The position numbers were made by a program, and so were the translations under genes. The notes under the pieces are model-generated. The model ran no database searches. It was given only the letters and a program-made list of their open reading frames with translations, and was not told the DNA's origin. Below, piece after piece: positions 8,767 through 17,655 of a stretch of 64,000 nt of DNA. Every line of letters starts with the position of its first letter. The first letter of the stretch is position 1. The stretch lies in contig NZ_CP035758.1 of the NCBI RefSeq assembly GCF_004208415.1, forward strand, positions 62,001-126,000. The letters are read 5' to 3'. The DNA comes from Ktedonosporobacter rubrisoli. Its GTDB lineage: Bacteria > Chloroflexota > Ktedonobacteria > Ktedonobacterales > Ktedonobacteraceae.

Positions 8767-9894
8767 CTATCTGCTCGTCGCTAGCTCTGGCTCGCCTGCG
8801 TGCTCCTGTATAGCGGCGGTCTTCTCCAGGGCCAGTAATTGTTGCTTGCGCTCCACGCCCCAATGGTAGCCTCCAGCTTCGCCATTTGCGCGTATCACTC
8901 GATGGCAAGGAATAAAAACAGCCACCGGGTTAGTCGCACAAGCCCGCGCAACACCACGTGCGGCAGTTGGTTCGCCGATAGCCTTGGCAATCTCGCCATA
9001 GGATCGCGTGCTCCCAACGGGAATAGCTTGCAATGCCTTCCATACTTTCCATTGAAAGGCCGAGGCCTGCACATCTAGCGGTACCCCCGCCTGTTGCATA
9101 GGGCGACCCTGCAAATGGTGCAACAGTAGCAGCATCCAGGGTTGTATGTGCTGCCCATCGCGCACGAGGCTGGCCTGCGGATATTCATGTTCCAGCTCAG
9201 TTTCCAGCTCCTTTTCGCTCTCTCCAAAGCGCACTGCAGCCACACCACGTTCTGTCGCAGCCATTAAGACATAGCCCAGCGGCGTTTTGCTAATATCGTA
9301 GTTGATATGCATACCCTTTCCTCCTTGCCTATAAGCGGTAGGTGTCATTCCAAGCTGTGTTGGAACACGTCCATAGAGGCTACTACTTGATTGATAGCCA
9401 GCGTCATAGAGTGCGCTGGTCACTGGCTCACCATTCTGCAGACGAGCCTTAAATTGTCCCAGCCGGCAGGATTCGGCGTATTGCCGCGGCGAAATGCCTT
9501 TGACGCGCTTGAATGTTCTTTGCAGATGATAGGGGCTCAGATGAAAGTGCGCACTCAGTTCGGCCAGGTGCAGCGGGGCTTCCAGGTGAGCTTCAATATA
9601 ACTACAAATCTCCTCAATTAGCTCCGCCTGGGGAACTGGAACCTGTGCCAGTTCTGGATGACAGCGCTTGCAGGGACGAAATCCAGCCGTTTCAGCTTCC
9701 GCCGGTAGCTGGTAGAAGGCAACATTCTCTCTACGCGGCCGCCGCGCCGGACACGATGGACGGCAATAAATGCCGGTGGAGCGAACTGCAAAGACAAAAC
9801 TCCCATCAGCCGCGCGATCTCTTTTCAGAACGGCATTCCAACATTGCTCATCATACAATGGTTGCTGTTTGATTTCTTCTCTCATCTCTTTCAT
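8767..9894 (-). CDS. ada: Bifunctional Ada: DNA methyl-phosphotriester/O6-methylguanine methyltransferase and activator
   Basis: The 375-aa protein has all three Ada modules. The N-terminal zinc domain has both cysteine pairs (IYCRPSC and FRPCKRC). An AraC-type helix-turn-helix region follows ([19 protein letters not shown]). The C-terminal O6-alkylguanine methyltransferase domain has the acceptor motif IPCHRVI. Ada repairs alkylated DNA by irreversible self-methylation and, once methylated in the N-domain, activates the adaptive response. ATG 9894 has GGAGG 9 nt upstream; the longer frame from 9972 would read through the promoter. A promoter with an Ada-box-like site lies at 9925-9973. Confidence 0.92.
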   Translation of the reverse strand: MKEMREEIKQQPLYDEQCWNAVLKRDRAADGSFVFAVRSTGIYCRPSCPARRPRRENVAFYQLPAEAETAGFRPCKRCHPELAQVPVPQAELIEEICSYIEAHLEAPLHLAELSAHFHLSPYHLQRTFKRVKGISPRQYAESCRLGQFKARLQNGEPVTSALYDAGYQSSSSLYGRVPTQLGMTPTAYRQGGKGMHINYDISKTPLGYVLMAATERGVAAVRFGESEKELETELEHEYPQASLVRDGQHIQPWMLLLLHHLQGRPMQQAGVPLDVQASAFQWKVWKALQAIPVGSTRSYGEIAKAIGEPTAARGVARACATNPVAVFIPCHRVIRANGEAGGYHWGVERKQQLLALEKTAAIQEHAGEPELATSR

Positions 9895-9924
9895 CTGCCT
9901 GTTCCTCCATTTCTGTCTATAGTC

Positions 9925-9973
9925 AGTATAGACTGCGCGACCGGGTAGTGCTATCGAATTCTTGCGCTGCAAA
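9925..9973 (-). promoter_or_regulatory. Ada promoter with Ada-box-like operator
   Basis: On the minus strand 9951-9973 reads AGCGCAAGAATTCGATAG inside a longer shared block, followed 20 nt later by the -10 hexamer TATACT (9930-9925). The same block and spacing recur upstream of tag. GCGCAAGA is part of the E. coli Ada box, which sits at the same place just upstream of the -35 region. Operator function is inferred. Confidence 0.7.
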
Positions 9974-9990
9974 CAATTTGCTTACCAATA

Positions 9991-10710
9991 TTATTTAGCG
10001 TCATGAAAGATGATCCCCATGCCATAGCGCATCCCGCCTGTCACAGGACTAACACCGTGGCGCACATTGGCCCGGTACCATCCCCGCGTACCAGCCACGG
10101 GTCGATGATGAGTAGGAAAGATCATTGCCGAGCCGCGTTCAAGGGTGATTACACGTCCAATCGATTGGGCGCGTGGACGCTGTTCTATGAGCAGCGACTC
10201 GCCTCCTGTATATTGCTCATTGCGCTGACTTAGCAGAAAGACTACTTGAAATGGAAAGGCCACTTCGCCGTATAGATCCTGATGCAAACTATTATATCCA
10301 CCTTCTTGGTACTGAAGTATAAGAGGTGTTGGCCGGGTCTGACCGTGCTCATGGCAGTATTGAAGAAAGTCTGCCAACGTATCGGGATAACGTGTATTCT
10401 CGCCTAATAATTCCGCCCAATGATTGGCAATCTCGGCCAGATGAGGATAGAGCGCTTCACGCAATTCTTGTACAATTAGCGGCAAGGGATAGGCAAGATA
10501 TTTATATTCGCCGAGGCCAAAGCGATGGCGTTGCATATCGATACGCGTACGAAACTTGCTATTATCCGCGTACAGAGCAATTAACTCGTCGCACTCCTGA
10601 GCCGTGAGCGCGCTTGAGAGTAGGCCATAACCTTGCTCATCCATCGTATGGCCTATGGCATCCCAGTCATAGTTAGCAATTCTCTGACGAATATCAGTGG
10701 TTAGATTCAT
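9991..10710 (-). CDS. 2OG-Fe(II) oxygenase in the alkylation-repair operon
   Basis: The 239-aa protein is a double-stranded beta-helix dioxygenase of a prolyl-hydroxylase-like family, distinct from AlkB. The iron ligands are visible as HQD in NSLHQDLYGEVAFPFQ and the distal His in RHGVSPV, with an Arg in GGMRYGMGIIFHDA likely for 2-oxoglutarate. Its start overlaps the end of tag by 17 bases, and ada follows it on the same strand. Translational coupling to tag and the shared Ada-box upstream suggest a role in alkylation damage, possibly oxidative dealkylation of a macromolecule. That role is inference; the family is poorly characterised. Confidence 0.8.
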   Translation of the reverse strand: MNLTTDIRQRIANYDWDAIGHTMDEQGYGLLSSALTAQECDELIALYADNSKFRTRIDMQRHRFGLGEYKYLAYPLPLIVQELREALYPHLAEIANHWAELLGENTRYPDTLADFLQYCHEHGQTRPTPLILQYQEGGYNSLHQDLYGEVAFPFQVVFLLSQRNEQYTGGESLLIEQRPRAQSIGRVITLERGSAMIFPTHHRPVAGTRGWYRANVRHGVSPVTGGMRYGMGIIFHDAK

Positions 10711-11302
10711 AAGTTATCTCTCCTGGTTTGCGCTCTCCTGTCCGAACCTCGTGCCAGCGGAAGCAATCGATCGTATGGTCATTAACCATGCCAATGGCTT
10801 GCATAAATGAATAGCAGATTATCGAGCCGACAAACACAAATCCCCGGCGCTTCAATTCCTTACTCAGAGCGTCGGATTCTGCTGTTCGTGCCGGAACATC
10901 CTCTCTGCATGGCCAGCAATTTTGTCTAGGCTGGCCGTCGACAAAGCGCCAGAGAAAGGCGTCAAAGCTCCCAAACTTTTCCTGTATGCCTAAGAAGGCG
11001 CGCGCGTTCTGCACAGCGGCTGCAATTTTTAGCTTATTCCTGATAATCTCGCTATTTAACAACAAAGCCTGGCAGCGTGCCTCATCAAAACGGGCCACTT
11101 GCTCAACATCAAAATTAGCAAAAGCCTGACGATATCCTTCTCGCTTCCTGAGAATACTTAACCAGCTCAAGCCCGCCTGAGCACCCTCTAGAAGGATAAA
11201 TTCAAAGAGCGTGCGGTCATCATGTGCCGGCACTCCCCATTCTCTATCGTGGTAAACAGTCTCTAGTGAACTATGTAGCGCCCAGAAGCAGCGTTGTTTG
11301 CT
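10694..11302 (-). CDS. tag: DNA-3-methyladenine glycosylase I
   Basis: The protein closely follows E. coli Tag: the start SKQRCFWALHSSLETVYHDREWGVP, LEGAQAGLSWLSILRKRE, DALSKELKRRGFVFVGS, and FMQAIGMVNDH, which carries family zinc-ligand and active-site positions. It removes 3-methyladenine from alkylated DNA. The start is uncertain. The family N-terminus fits ATG 11302; in-frame ATGs at 11314 and further upstream to 11383 exist, none with a good ribosome site. It is first in a two-gene unit with the oxygenase, which it overlaps by 17 bases, and has its own Ada-box-like promoter. Confidence 0.9.
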   Translation of the reverse strand, partial: SKQRCFWALHSSLETVYHDREWGVPAHDDRTLFEFILLEGAQAGLSWLSILRKREGYRQAFANFDVEQVARFDEARCQALLLNSEIIRNKLKIAAAVQNARAFLGIQEKFGSFDAFLWRFVDGQPRQNCWPCREDVPARTAESDALSKELKRRGFVFVGSIICYSFMQAIGMVNDHTIDCFRWHEVRTGERKPGEITYESNH

Positions 11303-11454
11303 CATTGCATCATGCATAACAGAAGACATGCCTTTTTTCATTCCACATAAAAGCTCCAAGTAGTATGCCTGCCCTCCTGGCATAGCGCCAGTTCATTCCC
11401 AATCAAAGCAGAAAAAGTTACTTTCTTAGCTAGCCCATTTCAAGGACCGTTACG

Positions 11455-11504
11455 AGTATACAGTGGGAATGTGGTAACCCACTATCGAATTCTTGCGCTT
11501 CAAA
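11455..11504 (-). promoter_or_regulatory. tag promoter with Ada-box-like operator
   Basis: The block 11482-11504 matches 9951-9973 at all but one position and is followed on the minus strand after 21 nt by TATACT (11460-11455). This is the same architecture as the ada promoter 1.5 kb away, so both transcription units probably respond to methylated Ada. Confidence 0.7.
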
Positions 11505-11783
11505 TTATGAGGATACAGCAGAGACAGTGGCAAAGGCGTTATTCATTATCCTTCCTTGAACAGCATGCAACTTTTTAGCTTTTTACCCCAAAACTTGTAT
11601 TACGACGAAATCTATGGTATTCTCAGGTCAATAGTTCAGCTATTTTCTTTCAGAAAGGCGCACATGATGGTTTTCCACAGGCAAATCAGGTGGGGCGTAG
11701 GCGCGAAAATTGACATCTCCGCTTACCTATCTATGAGTGCGTCCTCAAAAGTGTAGATTTTTCGGCTTTTACAAGAAAATTGA

Positions 11784-11815
11784 CCACGAGGCGCATTTAT
11801 GACTCGTGGTTTTTT
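11784..11815 (+). terminator. T-tailed hairpin upstream of the GNAT gene, copy 1
   Basis: CCACGAG (11784-11790) pairs with CTCGTGG (11803-11809), followed by six T. It is the textbook shape of an intrinsic terminator on the plus strand and is repeated with the same stem at 11849-11872. Confidence 0.65.
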
Positions 11816-11848
11816 GTGGAGTTTTTCACGTTCACCCTCCCACTCAGA

Positions 11849-11872
11849 CCACGAGCCACCTCGTGGTTTTTT
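11849..11872 (+). terminator. T-tailed hairpin upstream of the GNAT gene, copy 2
   Basis: CCACGAG (11849-11855), a 4-nt loop, CTCGTGG (11860-11866) and six T. It has the same stem as copy 1, and the GNAT coding start lies about 95 nt further on. Confidence 0.65.
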
Positions 11873-11966
11873 GTTGCCCAGAATCAGAGCTTACACACTC
11901 TCCCATGTGATTGACGTTCGAGAAAATGTTCAGAGAACGCCAATGCAGAAAGGAACGAATATACCA

Positions 11967-12935
11967 ATGAGTCAAACAAAATCGTATCTCACGCTTCCCG
12001 ACGCGCCCGCCATCTCTGGCTTGGCGTTCCGCTTGTTTCAAGGAGCAGTTGACTTCCCCACTATCAAGGCGGTGCGCCAGAATGTGCAAGCCGTCGATGG
12101 TGACATCTGGCTCCCCGGACCAGATACAGATCCTGATGACGTGTGCAATCCTTTGCACGATTGCCTGCTCGTTGAGGTTGATGGCCGCGTGATTGGCTAT
12201 ACCTGGCTCACCTGGTGGTCAGAACACAATGGTGTTGAGCTGTTTCTCTCCCTTGGCTGGCTAGTCCCGGAGTGGAGGCGCAAAGGCATTGGACGTGCGC
12301 TCTTACGCTGGCAAGAGCAACGGTTGCGCCAGATTGCCCAGGCACAACCAACGACGAACCCCTGTGTGTTTGGGGGCAACGCCGACGAGACCCAACCAGG
12401 GAATCGCGCCTTGCTCTTGAGTGAGGGATACACAGTGGCATTTACCATGGTGTGGATGACTTGCCAACTTCCCATCGAACCCATCCAACTTGCGCCACTT
12501 CCAGATGGCTTGGAAATCCGCACTGTTTCGCGTGACCAGTTGCCTGCCATTTACGCAGCAAACGAAGAAATGTTCGCTGAGAGCTACGACAGCCTCGAAA
12601 GCTATGACAACTGGCTACGCGAGCTCGGCGGACCTGACCCGGACACCAGTCTATGGGTTGTCGCCTGGGCTGGCGACCAGATCGCGGGGCATGTTATCAG
12701 TACCAGGGATGAGGAGGGCGCGCACACGCCCTGGGTCGGGGTACGCCCAGCCTTTCGACGGCGCGGTCTTGGCAAGGCGTTGATGACGCGCATGCTTCAA
12801 CGCTGCCAGCAGAGCGGCATTCAGCAGGCAGACCTCGGAACGAGAGCGGAAAATCCCGGCAAATCTCTCCATCTCTACGAAAGTGTTGGCTACCAGGTGG
12901 TGAAACGCCTGCCGAGGTATCGCAAGCCCATGTAA
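11967..12935 (+). CDS. Tandem GNAT-family N-acetyltransferase
   Basis: The 322-aa protein holds two acetyl-CoA-dependent GNAT domains. Domain 1 shows LVPEWRRKGIGRALLRWQEQ (the R/Q-x2-G-x-G/A pyrophosphate loop) near residue 105. Domain 2 shows VRPAFRRRGLGKALMTRML near residue 260 with a closing LYESVGYQVVKRLPRY. Substrate unknown; such doubled GNATs are often linked to antibiotic or small-molecule acetylation. The start is uncertain: ATG 11967 (AAGGA, 12 nt) gives the best domain start, and ATG 11943 or 11799 are possible, but 11799 would begin inside hairpin 1. Confidence 0.78.
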   Translation: MSQTKSYLTLPDAPAISGLAFRLFQGAVDFPTIKAVRQNVQAVDGDIWLPGPDTDPDDVCNPLHDCLLVEVDGRVIGYTWLTWWSEHNGVELFLSLGWLVPEWRRKGIGRALLRWQEQRLRQIAQAQPTTNPCVFGGNADETQPGNRALLLSEGYTVAFTMVWMTCQLPIEPIQLAPLPDGLEIRTVSRDQLPAIYAANEEMFAESYDSLESYDNWLRELGGPDPDTSLWVVAWAGDQIAGHVISTRDEEGAHTPWVGVRPAFRRRGLGKALMTRMLQRCQQSGIQQADLGTRAENPGKSLHLYESVGYQVVKRLPRYRKPM

Positions 12936-12949
12936 GCCAACTATGAGAA

Positions 12950-12989
12950 ACGAGGGAGCCTTGCTGCTTCTCGCCCTTTGCTCCCTCGT
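12950..12989 (+). terminator. Stem-loop after the GNAT gene
   Basis: ACGAGGGAGC (12950-12959) and GCTCCCTCGT (12980-12989) form a perfect 10-bp stem with a 20-nt loop. A second 8-bp stem, GGTGACAA with TTGTCACC, lies at 13006-13040. Neither has a strong T-run; both sit between convergent genes. Confidence 0.5.
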
Positions 12990-13138
12990 CATGCTTCCAT
13001 CTAGGGGTGACAAGGCTTTCCTCCCCGTCACTTTGTCACCTCTACCCGCAGTTCTTGTGATCGAAGCAACGGCCCGAAATGGGCGCCATTTTATGCTTCC
13101 TCTTTAATAGCTTCGCGGTTCGCTATTAGCTCGTTCTA

Positions 13139-15055
13139 TCAAACTGTGGACTTAGCGCAGGCGGCTTTTCGGCTGCGAATATAGGGAAGCAGCTCGTGTA
13201 TCAATTCGAAACGATCAAGCGGCATAATATAGACGCCTTGAACAATAGGCGCCAGAGCGTCAAAGACTTCCATGGTCTGCTCTATACCAACTCTACTCGC
13301 TGCTTCTCCTGCCTGATATAAACGCGCCCGAATATGGTCTGGAATAACTATTCCAGGCACCTCATTATGGAACTTTTCAGCCTGCTGATACGAATGTAGC
13401 GGCTGCAGACCCACAATAAGTGGCATGCGTAGGGCTCCATAGCGTTGTGTATATTGCTCAAGGTAGTCAAGCAAGGCGTTTGCATCGAATATCGGCTGCG
13501 TCATCACATACATTGCTCCGCTTTCAATCTTCTGTTGGAGCCGTTCAAGATCCAGGGCTACATCAGTTGCGGTCGGATTAGCGGCACAGCCAATATAGAA
13601 TGAGCTCTGAGCTGCCAGCCTGCGTCCTTTGGCATCCAGGCCCTGATTTAAATTGTGCATCATGGCAATGAGCCCGATACTGTCAACATCCCAAATGCCT
13701 GTCGCATGCGGAAAATCTCCATGTCCGGGCGGATCACCAGTAATCGCCAGGATATTGCGTATACCTGTCGCGTGAGCGCCAATAACATCGCTCTGCACGG
13801 CCATAAGGTTGCGGTCGCGTGGTGTAAAGTGGACAATGGTCTCTAGCCCAACATATTGTTGAATCAAGCGGGCTGCTGCAATGTTGTTCATCCGCACGCG
13901 AGCCATAGCATTATCAGGGATATTAATAATGTCTGCGCCCCCATCGCGCAGCAGAGCAGCATTTTGCAGAAAGCGCGTGTATTTGACGCTGCGTGGTGGC
14001 CTCATTTCTACGCTGACTACAAAATTTTCCTTCAGCAGCAAGTCCGCCAGGTGGGTAGTCTGAACTATGCCGGGATCGTTCTCAGGAGGATGGACTTTGT
14101 GTTCTTGCAGTGCTTCGGGAACAGGCTCAATCTTCACATTCTGTGCCCGTCCCTCTTGTGGCACGGACTCATCAAGCACCTTGCGCATCGCGGCGATATG
14201 CTGAGGAGTTGTCCCACAACAGCCACCAATCAAGCGCACGCCAAGATCCAGAAAGCGCCGAGCATATGTCGCAAAGTAATCGGGAGTGGCAATGTACATA
14301 AAGCGATTGCCCACGCGTTTAGGGAGGCCGGCATTGGGCTGAGCTGCGATAAATAATTGCTCACTAGTCGTATGGCACATTGCGGCGACAACATCGAACA
14401 TGCTGGACGGCCCCAGCGCGCAGTTAACGCCTACAATGTCTGCGCCTTGCTCCTGCAGGGTCCTTGCCACTACCTGGGGATCTTCGCCGCTGGCTACGCG
14501 CCCATCATCGGTAAAAGTCATCAAGGCGACTATGGGTAGGTCCGTTATATTGCGCACGGCGCTTAATGCTGCGCGCATTTCCGTAATATCTGAGAAAGTT
14601 TCCAGCAGGAAGAGATCAACGCCAGCTTGCAAAAGAGCTTCGGCCTGTTCAAGGAAAGCGGCATAAGCCTCAGTTTCTTTGATACTCCCAAGTGGTGCTA
14701 AAGGACTGCCCAGGGGACCAATATTGCCGGCCAGGAATATGGGCAAATCGCTGAGTTCGCGCGCTTCACGAGCTATTTTTGCTCCAGCCCGATTGATTTC
14801 GCGCACTGCGTGTGCCAGCCCATGTTCGGCGAGCCGATAGCGATTTGCGCCAAAAGTGTTGGTCTCGATGATCTGTGCCCCGGCTGCGATGTAATCAAGG
14901 TGGATGCCCTTAATCAATTCGGGGGAGCTGAGATTGAGTTGTTCAAAGCAATGCTCATAAGGCACACCCCGCGCGTGCAGCTCTGTTCCCATTCCACCGT
15001 CACAGAGAAGAGGACCGTGCCGTAGATGGGTTAGGAATGGACTCGTCGTATTCAT
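13139..15055 (-). CDS. yitJ: Bifunctional homocysteine S-methyltransferase / methylenetetrahydrofolate reductase
   Basis: The 638-aa protein fuses two methionine-cycle enzymes, as in Bacillus YitJ. The N-terminal half is a homocysteine S-methyltransferase barrel: LCDGGMGTELHARG, VGVNCALGPSSM with the first zinc Cys, and IGGCCGTTPQH with the zinc Cys pair. The C-terminal half from about residue 330 is a 5,10-methylene-THF reductase: VSVEMRPPR, ITGDPPGHGDFPHATG, YVMTQPIFDA. Together they reduce methylene-THF and methylate homocysteine. ATG 15055 has GAAGGG about 10 nt upstream; an in-frame ATG at 15079 lacks a site. I did not recognise a SAM or cobalamin riboswitch upstream. Confidence 0.88.
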   Translation of the reverse strand: MNTTSPFLTHLRHGPLLCDGGMGTELHARGVPYEHCFEQLNLSSPELIKGIHLDYIAAGAQIIETNTFGANRYRLAEHGLAHAVREINRAGAKIAREARELSDLPIFLAGNIGPLGSPLAPLGSIKETEAYAAFLEQAEALLQAGVDLFLLETFSDITEMRAALSAVRNITDLPIVALMTFTDDGRVASGEDPQVVARTLQEQGADIVGVNCALGPSSMFDVVAAMCHTTSEQLFIAAQPNAGLPKRVGNRFMYIATPDYFATYARRFLDLGVRLIGGCCGTTPQHIAAMRKVLDESVPQEGRAQNVKIEPVPEALQEHKVHPPENDPGIVQTTHLADLLLKENFVVSVEMRPPRSVKYTRFLQNAALLRDGGADIINIPDNAMARVRMNNIAAARLIQQYVGLETIVHFTPRDRNLMAVQSDVIGAHATGIRNILAITGDPPGHGDFPHATGIWDVDSIGLIAMMHNLNQGLDAKGRRLAAQSSFYIGCAANPTATDVALDLERLQQKIESGAMYVMTQPIFDANALLDYLEQYTQRYGALRMPLIVGLQPLHSYQQAEKFHNEVPGIVIPDHIRARLYQAGEAASRVGIEQTMEVFDALAPIVQGVYIMPLDRFELIHELLPYIRSRKAACAKSTV

Positions 15056-15291
15056 TACAATCAAACCCTTCTTATGCAAGGAGTAAGGATATCTTGTGCA
15101 TTGTTTCGGAACACCTATGGCTTTTTTTACCTGGCATTCCTCCGCTGCACGCTCTACTTAATCTGATGAGCTAAAATAATTTCTTTGCTGCATTCTGCGA
15201 AATATTTGTAACAAGGTCTGTATTTCAATCTTTTTGATCCTCTAAAGCTGCACTTTGTTTCATAAGTTAGGCTAGATCGGCCCAGGATGCC

Positions 15292-16275
15292 TTACCATCG
15301 CGACCTTTCGGGTGGCAAACTCTCGGCAATTTGCCGCGGTAAGCTTGCTGTGAAAGGGAAAGCTACAGTACTGCCACTTTGAGCCAGGGATTGCTGATTG
15401 CTTAGAGCGAGCGCGAGCGAATTCTGGATATCGGGTATCGGGGCAATGCTGCAGGCGCTGGCTGGCTGATTTCCTGTCGTATGGCAGATCGCTGCTGTGA
15501 GTAGATTCGCGGCGCCGACAATAGCTTTACAGATCTGACTATGTGGGTCCTTAAGCTGCCCGGCAATATCCTGATAAGAGTGATTCTGCAAGATCTCTGG
15601 CGAGAAATATGCCCCCAATGAAACATGCTGGTTAGCAATATCAATAAAAGGGATTTTGCCAGTGTCTTCAACATATGGTGGCCGATCATATTGCTTCATC
15701 ATCTGTTGCTGCTCAGCAGTCAAGCTATCGAGGGGTTGCTGAGCGTTATCTTCAGTTTCTATAGCTTGTAGATCAAGATACTGGCTCGTGTAAGATGCGC
15801 CATGGAAGGTAAAGCTTGGAATATGCTCTTCTGCTGACAGTAGAGGCGTCAGTGAGCTCAAGGTGCCAAAGCGGCTCAGAGCGGTGATCACAGCCCAGCG
15901 TTGGGCCGCACAAAAGGGGCAGTACTCGGCTCCCACGTAGAGAAAGACTGGTTTGCCAGCAGCGCTTTTCCAGGTAGGGGTATCTGTCAGGGTATGTAAG
16001 CTATTCTGGGCTATGCCTTGACCAACCTGGCTGATAGTGCTGCTGGAAAGCTCGCGCATAGCTTTTAGGGCAACAGAGGAGCCAGTTGACAGTTGTTCAT
16101 CTTGCTGATGGGCCATAAAGACAAATAGTCCAACAATACCACTAACAATAAGCATTATTGCTCCGATGAGGCTCCATAACGGTATATGACGCTGCGACTT
16201 TGTGCGTCGAGACTTTGGGAGGCGCTGTTGAGCGTTTTTAGGCTGTGTATACTTACGCCGTTTAGCTTTTGACAT
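15292..16275 (-). CDS. DUF929 thioredoxin-like membrane-anchored protein
   Basis: The 327-aa protein starts with about 30 very basic residues, then one transmembrane helix (WSLIGAIMLIVSGIVGLFVFM, residues about 34-54). The outer domain contains GAEYCPFCAAQRWA around residue 115, the DUF929 (PF06053) hallmark with a C-x2-C thioredoxin-like pair. Two further cysteines occur near the end (ICKAIVG, AICHTT). It is probably an extracytoplasmic thiol-disulfide protein anchored facing outward. The partner is unknown and no neighbouring gene points to one. The ribosome site is weak. Confidence 0.75.
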   Translation of the reverse strand: MSKAKRRKYTQPKNAQQRLPKSRRTKSQRHIPLWSLIGAIMLIVSGIVGLFVFMAHQQDEQLSTGSSVALKAMRELSSSTISQVGQGIAQNSLHTLTDTPTWKSAAGKPVFLYVGAEYCPFCAAQRWAVITALSRFGTLSSLTPLLSAEEHIPSFTFHGASYTSQYLDLQAIETEDNAQQPLDSLTAEQQQMMKQYDRPPYVEDTGKIPFIDIANQHVSLGAYFSPEILQNHSYQDIAGQLKDPHSQICKAIVGAANLLTAAICHTTGNQPASACSIAPIPDIQNSLALALSNQQSLAQSGSTVAFPFTASLPRQIAESLPPERSRW

Positions 16276-17019
16276 AACTCAATCCATCTTTCTCAAAAAA
16301 ATACGGGCTCTACATGGCATCACCTGTACAGCTACGTTTCATGATCAAAAACATAGCTGTGTTAAGCGCCATATACTCTATATTAAGCCAAATAAGCTTA
16401 TTCATCTATATAGTAGTACATATGTATATGCGGACTTACTTGTAACAAGGGTAAAGCGGGAAACCTCCTTGCCAAATTAATAATTATTAGTTATTATAAT
16501 AATAACCATAAAGAATATATGGAGCGAGTCAGTTTAGTAGAAAGATTTTTCTATCTGACAGTTAGGCTTGTAGATAAATCTTGTTTATATCTCTGCTCTT
16601 CTAAGTGAGAGATAAGGCGGGATAAATCGGAAGATCCCAATATCAGCAAGCGTGCCGGCTCAGCCTTGGAGCTAAGTTCACACGTGGTGAAATCCTGTTG
16701 TCTGCTCTTACTTACGAAATGATAGCTGTTTGTAAGTTTTAAAAAGAAATGGAGGTTAGTTCTTTCGTGACTATGCAATCGGCATTTCATAATCCCCACT
16801 ATCGGCAGCGGCTTGCCTGTACCAGGCGACAAAAACGCGATGCCGGTCAGGCCCTCAATCACAAACATTCCAGTGATGCTCACTGTTACGGATTGATGAT
16901 TTGATCATGCTCCCAAGATCCGCAGCCGCGATATTCATATCATGATCGCCCAAATACCTGATTGCTGTCTTCTTCAGGAGTCAGCCTGCCCGCAGCCGTG
17001 GGCTAGAAAAGGAGAAGCT
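16276..17019. other. Divergent intergenic region upstream of the organosulfur operon
   Basis: About 740 bases. It has a very AT-rich stretch near 16470-16515 and should contain the operon promoter, but no hexamer pair was convincing. A minus-strand frame at 16551-16883 (110 codons, GTG start, no ribosome site) has no recognisable family and was left out. Confidence 0.4.
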
Positions 17020-17622
17020 ATGAGTTTTAAGTTACTTGGCATTAATGGAAGCCTTACTCCTCCTCCATCGCGCACGCGCTCAGCATTGGACGTCGCTCTC
17101 GCCGGTGCACGAGCATATGATCATGCGCTGGAGACTGAAGTTTTAGAGCTGCGCGACTTTGCCCTGGAATTTTGCGATGGTCGCGCTCCTGAGCAATACA
17201 ATGCCGATACGCGACGGGCATTAGCCCTGATTGAAGAGGCCAGCGCCTATCTGGTTGCCACGCCCATTTATCGGGCGACATATACCGGAGCCTTGAAGAA
17301 CTTCTTTGACCTGGTACCCAACGATCCACAGGGACGCGATCCGTTACGCGGCAAGGTAGTAGGGCTGATTGCGACGGGAGGGAGTGACCATCATTACCTC
17401 GTCCTGGAGCACCAGCTGCGCCCGCTCTTTGGTTTCTTTGGGGCATACATACCGCCAAGAGCTATCTATGCATCCTCTAGAGACTTCGATATCCAGAAGC
17501 AGGTACAAGGCAGGCTGGTTGAAGAACTGAGGCAATTAGGTCAGGAAGTGCTCATTCAAGCTCATTTCCTGGCCAGCGCTAGCGAGATTGCTCGTCCAGA
17601 GAATTTGCGCATTCGCCAGTAG
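17020..17622 (+). CDS. NADPH-dependent FMN reductase (SsuE/MsuE-like)
   Basis: The 200-aa flavodoxin-fold protein supplies reduced FMN. INGSLTPPPSRT at the N-terminus is the family phosphate loop, ATPIYRATYTGALKNFFD near residue 87 is the flavin-site signature, and LIATGGSDHHYL follows. ATG 17020 has GGAG 6 nt upstream. It is first of six same-strand genes (flavin reductase, ABC ATPase, permease, binding protein, monooxygenase). That order fits the two-component desulfonation systems, in which this enzyme feeds FMNH2 to the monooxygenase at 21045-22406. Confidence 0.85.
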   Translation: MSFKLLGINGSLTPPPSRTRSALDVALAGARAYDHALETEVLELRDFALEFCDGRAPEQYNADTRRALALIEEASAYLVATPIYRATYTGALKNFFDLVPNDPQGRDPLRGKVVGLIATGGSDHHYLVLEHQLRPLFGFFGAYIPPRAIYASSRDFDIQKQVQGRLVEELRQLGQEVLIQAHFLASASEIARPENLRIRQ

Positions 17623-17655
17623 TGAGCGTTTTTAGTCAAGAAAGAGGTTATCACC

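Larger units (their letters stand above)
11384..11966. other. Divergent intergenic region between tag and the GNAT gene
   Basis: It contains the tag promoter with its Ada-box-like site (11455-11504) and two T-tailed hairpins (11784-11815, 11849-11872) on the plus strand. A 66-codon plus-strand frame at 11556-11756 has no recognisable features and was not called. Confidence 0.5.

Noticed and set aside
11556..11756. 66-codon plus-strand frame upstream of the GNAT gene
   Set aside because: No family, no good ribosome site, and it ends before the twin hairpins without a clear leader role.
15056..15291. SAM or cobalamin riboswitch upstream of the YitJ-type gene
   Set aside because: I could not find the conserved core of either; a covariance-model search would be needed to claim one.
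16551..16883. 110-codon minus-strand frame
   Set aside because: GTG start without a ribosome site, no recognisable domain and no conservation evidence available; kept only as a remark in the intergenic entry.
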